A stretch of 64,000 nt of DNA, from positions 785,465 to 849,464 of the forward strand of contig JAIVFI010000009.1 of assembly GCA_025558095.1 (NCBI GenBank), written 5' to 3'. The position numbers and the translations under genes are program-made. The notes under the pieces are model-generated. The model ran no database searches. It was not told the origin of the DNA and worked only from the letters and a program-made list of their open reading frames with translations. This DNA is from Hyaloraphidium curvatum (taxonomy: Eukaryota > Monoblepharomycota > Hyaloraphidiomycetes > Hyaloraphidiales > Hyaloraphidiaceae). Positions within the stretch are counted from its first letter, which is position 1, and every line of letters begins with the position of its first letter. Shown one piece after another: positions 61,763-64,000 of the stretch.

Positions 61763-63306
61763 ATGGCCGCCGAAGCCGCCGCCGAGCAGCCCCCGCCCCC
61801 GACCATGCCCTCCTGGCCCCCGCCATTCGCCGCGGGGATGGCGATGTGCAAGTTTCGAGCGTTTCTTTTGTCTCCCCCGTCGCTGAATCGGCCGCCTGGC
61901 AGTCCGTGGGGCCACCGGGCCGCTGTACGAATCGATGGGTGGCGACATCGTCGGTTTCCGCAACGCGATGGCGGCCGCCCCGCTGGCGCCGGTCAAGGAC
62001 GGCGTGGTGCTCACCGAGGTGGGCCGTCTCCCGACCATCCGGTCGGCTCTGACCCTGCGCAGGTCGTGATCCCGCGCGCTCCGGTCCCCGGGCTCGAAGA
62101 GAAGAACGAGGGCGAGCTGGTGGCGGAGTGGCAGATCAAGGAGGGCACGCCCAAGGATGCCCCGGTGGTTGTGCGTTGATCCCCTTCGTCGACACGGGTA
62201 CAGCGTCTGACCGCCCATCGAAGGTCTGGTACCACGGCGGTGCCTACACCATCTCGACCGTGGCCAGCTACCGTGACTCCTCGTCGGAGATGTCGGTCCG
62301 CGGGCTGCGCGTGCTTTCGGTCGAGTACCGGCTGGCGCCCGAGGCCCCGTTCCCGGCCGCCGTGGCCGACGGCGTCATCGCTTACAAGTGGCGTGGGTCT
62401 TGGCCACCGCTTACAAACGGACACGTTTCTGAAGCGCCCCCTTCCCCTCCTTAGTCCTCGCCCAGGGCGAGAAACCGTCCAACATCGTCCTCGCCGGCGA
62501 CTCGGCCGGCGGCGGGCTCACCTTCGGCGTCGCCACGTACCTCCGCGACCACGGGCTGCCCCTGCCTGCTGGCCTTGCCGTCTTCACGCCCTGGGTCGAC
62601 GCCACCTTTAGCGGTCCGACGATCCACCTCGGAGACGAGTTCGGTGGGCCCTTCCTTCTCTTCTGGGCAGGGCCGGGGCTGACGGGCGGGCAGACATGTG
62701 CGTGCTCCCCAAGGGCCAGGAGAAGGGGTGGCTCGTCGACTCGGCCAAGGTCTACATCAAGGACTCGGACAAGTACTCGCCCTACGTTTCATTCCTTGCC
62801 GACTCCAAGGGCGGCATGCCCCCGACCTACGTGGGATCGCGCTCGGGAAACTTGCTGGATCACGGTTCCTGACTTGCGGCTGCCTTCGCAGATCGAGACA
62901 GGGACCGTGGACCGGTTCTACGCCGAGGACATTGCGCTTGCGGTCACCCGCGCTGCGCTTGGCGACACTGTTGTCTTCGAGATGGTGGGTCCCCATACAT
63001 CCCCTCACACCGACCACCCCTGACCCGCGTGCCGCCCGACAGATCGCGGAGCAGCCCCACGCGTTCTACCTCATCCCCCCGGTCCCGGCAGTGCAGTCGT
63101 TCTACGACCGCGTGGTTGGTTTCGTCCGCGATGCCACCACGGGCAAGGTCAAGGGCGGGTTCTCGCACGTCAACCCCGACGGGTCTTCGACCCCTGTCAC
63201 GGTGCAGGAGGCAAAGGCGCGGCTGGCGGCGCTGTTCGCGAGGGACGGGGTGCCCAAGCCGGACGCAAGGATGGGGGAGGTTTTCGCCAAGGCGATGGCC
63301 AAGTAG
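61763..63306 (+). CDS. HSL-type alpha/beta-hydrolase (esterase/lipase)
   Basis: A multi-exon esterase of the hormone-sensitive-lipase group. VVVWYHGGAYTIS holds the HGG oxyanion motif, LSVEYRLAPEAPFPAAVAD the family block, IVLAGDSAGGGLTFGV the catalytic serine in GDSAGG, GTVDRFYAED the acid and AEQPHAFYLIPPV the histidine, so the triad is complete. Introns follow VVLTE, APVV, YKW, DEF (about 50 nt), PPTY and VFEM; each restores frame. The C-terminal 60 residues (FVRDATTGKVKGGFSHV onward) are an extra tail. The 5' end is uncertain: the ATG at 61763 (MAAEAAAEQ) joins to exon 2 (GATGPLYESMGG) only with a one-base phase mismatch at its single GT-AG intron, so translation may begin at 61935 instead. 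It is the last complete gene before the telomere. Confidence 0.8.
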
Positions 63307-63645
63307 GGGTCGAGGCGAGGCAGGCTATATCTATCGTCGCGCTCGTGCTCTCCGGAGCAATGTATTTATCTCATCTTATCCAGGGTGCCCTCGGCCGTCC
63401 ACGTCTCTGTCGGCCGCTCCCGTTCCCGCGGATCGCCAGCCGCCGGACGCCTGTGCGGCATAGCACATGGCGCAGCGTCGGTGGGGAGCCCTCAGAGCCC
63501 CGGGAAAGGCGCCGTGCCGTTCGCCACCCGGCGCACCCCTTCCCCTCTGTCAGGGACTACGCCACCCTGGAAGGTTCTGAGGCTTTCCCGGACTCTTCCT
63601 GGCTCCGCCACACGCACCTACGCCTCACGCTTGCGCGGACCGGAC

Positions 63646-63653
63646 TATATAAA
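63646..63653 (+). promoter_or_regulatory. TATA box of the LTR
   Basis: tatataaa is the only strong TATA element seen near the chromosome end and sits 98 bp into the LTR. The inferred R region begins about 30 bp downstream, at the self-complementary segment. Confidence 0.65.
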
Positions 63654-63774
63654 CCGATAGATCTTTGCCTGTACAACCCGAACGTTCGGATAGAGTTACA
63701 AGCCCCCGTACCCCGTCTACCCGTCCTCCCGATCCCGCAGGCCAGGACCGGCCTCCCACGGCCTCTCCTGACAT

Positions 63775-63787
63775 TATCCGAACGTTC
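63775..63787 (+). other. Self-priming primer-binding site
   Basis: One base after the LTR end, tatccgaacgttc is complementary to 63680-63692 in the LTR. In Tf1-type elements the 5' end of the RNA folds back onto such a site and, after cleavage, primes reverse transcription. Here the match is 13 of 13. No tRNA-type TGG start is present. Confidence 0.6.
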
Positions 63788-63816
63788 ACCCCGACACCCG
63801 ACATCCCGACCCGACC

Positions 63817-63873
63817 ATGGACCCCAACGAGATGCTCGCCCAGATGGCGACGCAGATCCAACAGCAGGGTTAG
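63817..63873 (+). CDS. Truncated gag-like N terminus running into the telomere
   Basis: ATG followed by MDPNEMLAQMATQIQQQG; the stop TAG is supplied by the first telomere repeat. The short Met/Gln-rich start is typical of Ty3-type gag proteins in fungi, but 18 residues cannot prove it. The rest of the element has been lost. Confidence 0.5.
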   Translation: MDPNEMLAQMATQIQQQG

Positions 63874-64000
63874 GTTAGGTTAGGTTAGGTTAGGTTAGGT
63901 TAGGTTAGGTTAGGTTAGGTTAGGTTAGGTTAGGTTAGGTTAGGTTAGGTTAGGTTAGGTTAGGTTAGGTTAGGTTAGGTTAGGTTAGGTTAGTTAGGTT
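63870..64000 (+). repeat. Telomere, (TTAGG)n
   Basis: About 26 uninterrupted five-base TTAGG units run to the last base of the window, with a single TTAG variant near 63990. The G-rich strand points 5'-3' outward, as required at a right-hand chromosome end. The unit is one G shorter than the common fungal TTAGGG and equals the arthropod motif. Confidence 0.97.

Larger units (their letters stand above)
63548..63869 (+). mobile_element. 5' end of an LTR retrotransposon truncated by the telomere
   Basis: A solo-length LTR of 226 bp runs from TGTCAGG (63548-63554) to CCTGACA (63767-63773), which are perfect terminal inverted repeats of the TG...CA type. It contains a TATA box. Directly after it, 63775-63787 (tatccgaacgttc) is the exact 13-nt complement of 63680-63692, which lies 34 bp downstream of the TATA box, where the transcript should begin. 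This is the self-priming layout of Tf1/sushi-type elements in place of a tRNA primer-binding site. A gag-like ATG follows at 63817, and the element is cut by telomere repeats at 63870. No pol region is present. Confidence 0.7.

Noticed and set aside
1-64000. Bacterial origin of the window, suggested by high GC and bacterial-type domains
   Set aside because: Many genes need spliceosomal introns, fungal regulatory and endocytic families are present, and the window ends in a telomere.

Overview
The window is the right-hand end of a chromosome from a GC-rich fungus. It is clearly nuclear and eukaryotic. Genes are monocistronic on both strands and carry many short GT-AG introns, often about 32-110 nt, with donors such as GTGGGT, GTGCGT or GTGAGT and CTGAC or CTAAC branch points. 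Fungal families include a fungal-specific transcription-factor region, a two-finger C2H2 factor, an NmrA-like protein, F-box proteins and an intersectin-like endocytic adaptor. The last 130 bases are a (TTAGG)n array with its G-rich strand running 5'-3' to the end, so this is a true telomere; the five-base unit differs from the usual fungal TTAGGG. The hemerythrin, G8/CEMIP remnant, SdrD-B-type domain and secreted kinases make an early-diverging, chytrid-like fungus my best guess, but that is inference.

Layout. 0-14.5 kb: tandem small membrane proteins, a Baeyer-Villiger-type monooxygenase, an NmrA-like protein, a regulator lacking its zinc cluster, an alpha/alpha-toroid protein, a nucleolar-type SMAP-domain protein, a C2H2 factor, a frameshifted alpha/beta hydrolase and an ABM monooxygenase. 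14.5-23.5 kb: a locus of membrane and secretory-pathway genes with a fucosyltransferase-like type II protein, two anchored CmcI/rhamnosyl-O-methyltransferase-like paralogues, an ABCD-type transmembrane domain with no ATPase cassette, and a polytopic protein of unknown family. 23.5-34.7 kb: an F-box protein, D-amino-acid oxidase, a family-16-type methyltransferase, a GT25-like glycosyltransferase, a large zinc-finger-like disordered protein and a secreted pseudokinase. 34.7-49 kb: gene-poor DNA with decayed repeats (a unit of about 300 bp in a degenerate tandem array), a hemerythrin gene, small secreted cysteine-containing proteins, a CEMIP-like pseudogene, a foldback element and one very large secreted SdrD-B/cysteine-rich protein. 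49-63.3 kb: a Thr-rich single-pass membrane protein, a secreted kinase, F-box and SAP genes with overlapping stops, the intersectin-like gene, a two-kinase-domain gene joined by a possible 33-nt intron, and an HSL-type hydrolase. 63.5-64 kb: the 5' end of an LTR retrotransposon cut off by the telomere.

The most promising candidate system is the 14.5-23.5 kb locus: deoxysugar transfer, two lumenal sugar-modifying enzymes and a transporter-like membrane domain, which may together build O-methylated deoxysugar glycans. The other standout is the terminal retroelement, whose primer-binding site is complementary to its own predicted transcript start, the self-priming arrangement, and which is capped directly by telomere repeats.

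Coordinates of spliced genes run from start codon to stop codon; introns are inferred by eye from frame continuity and splice signals.
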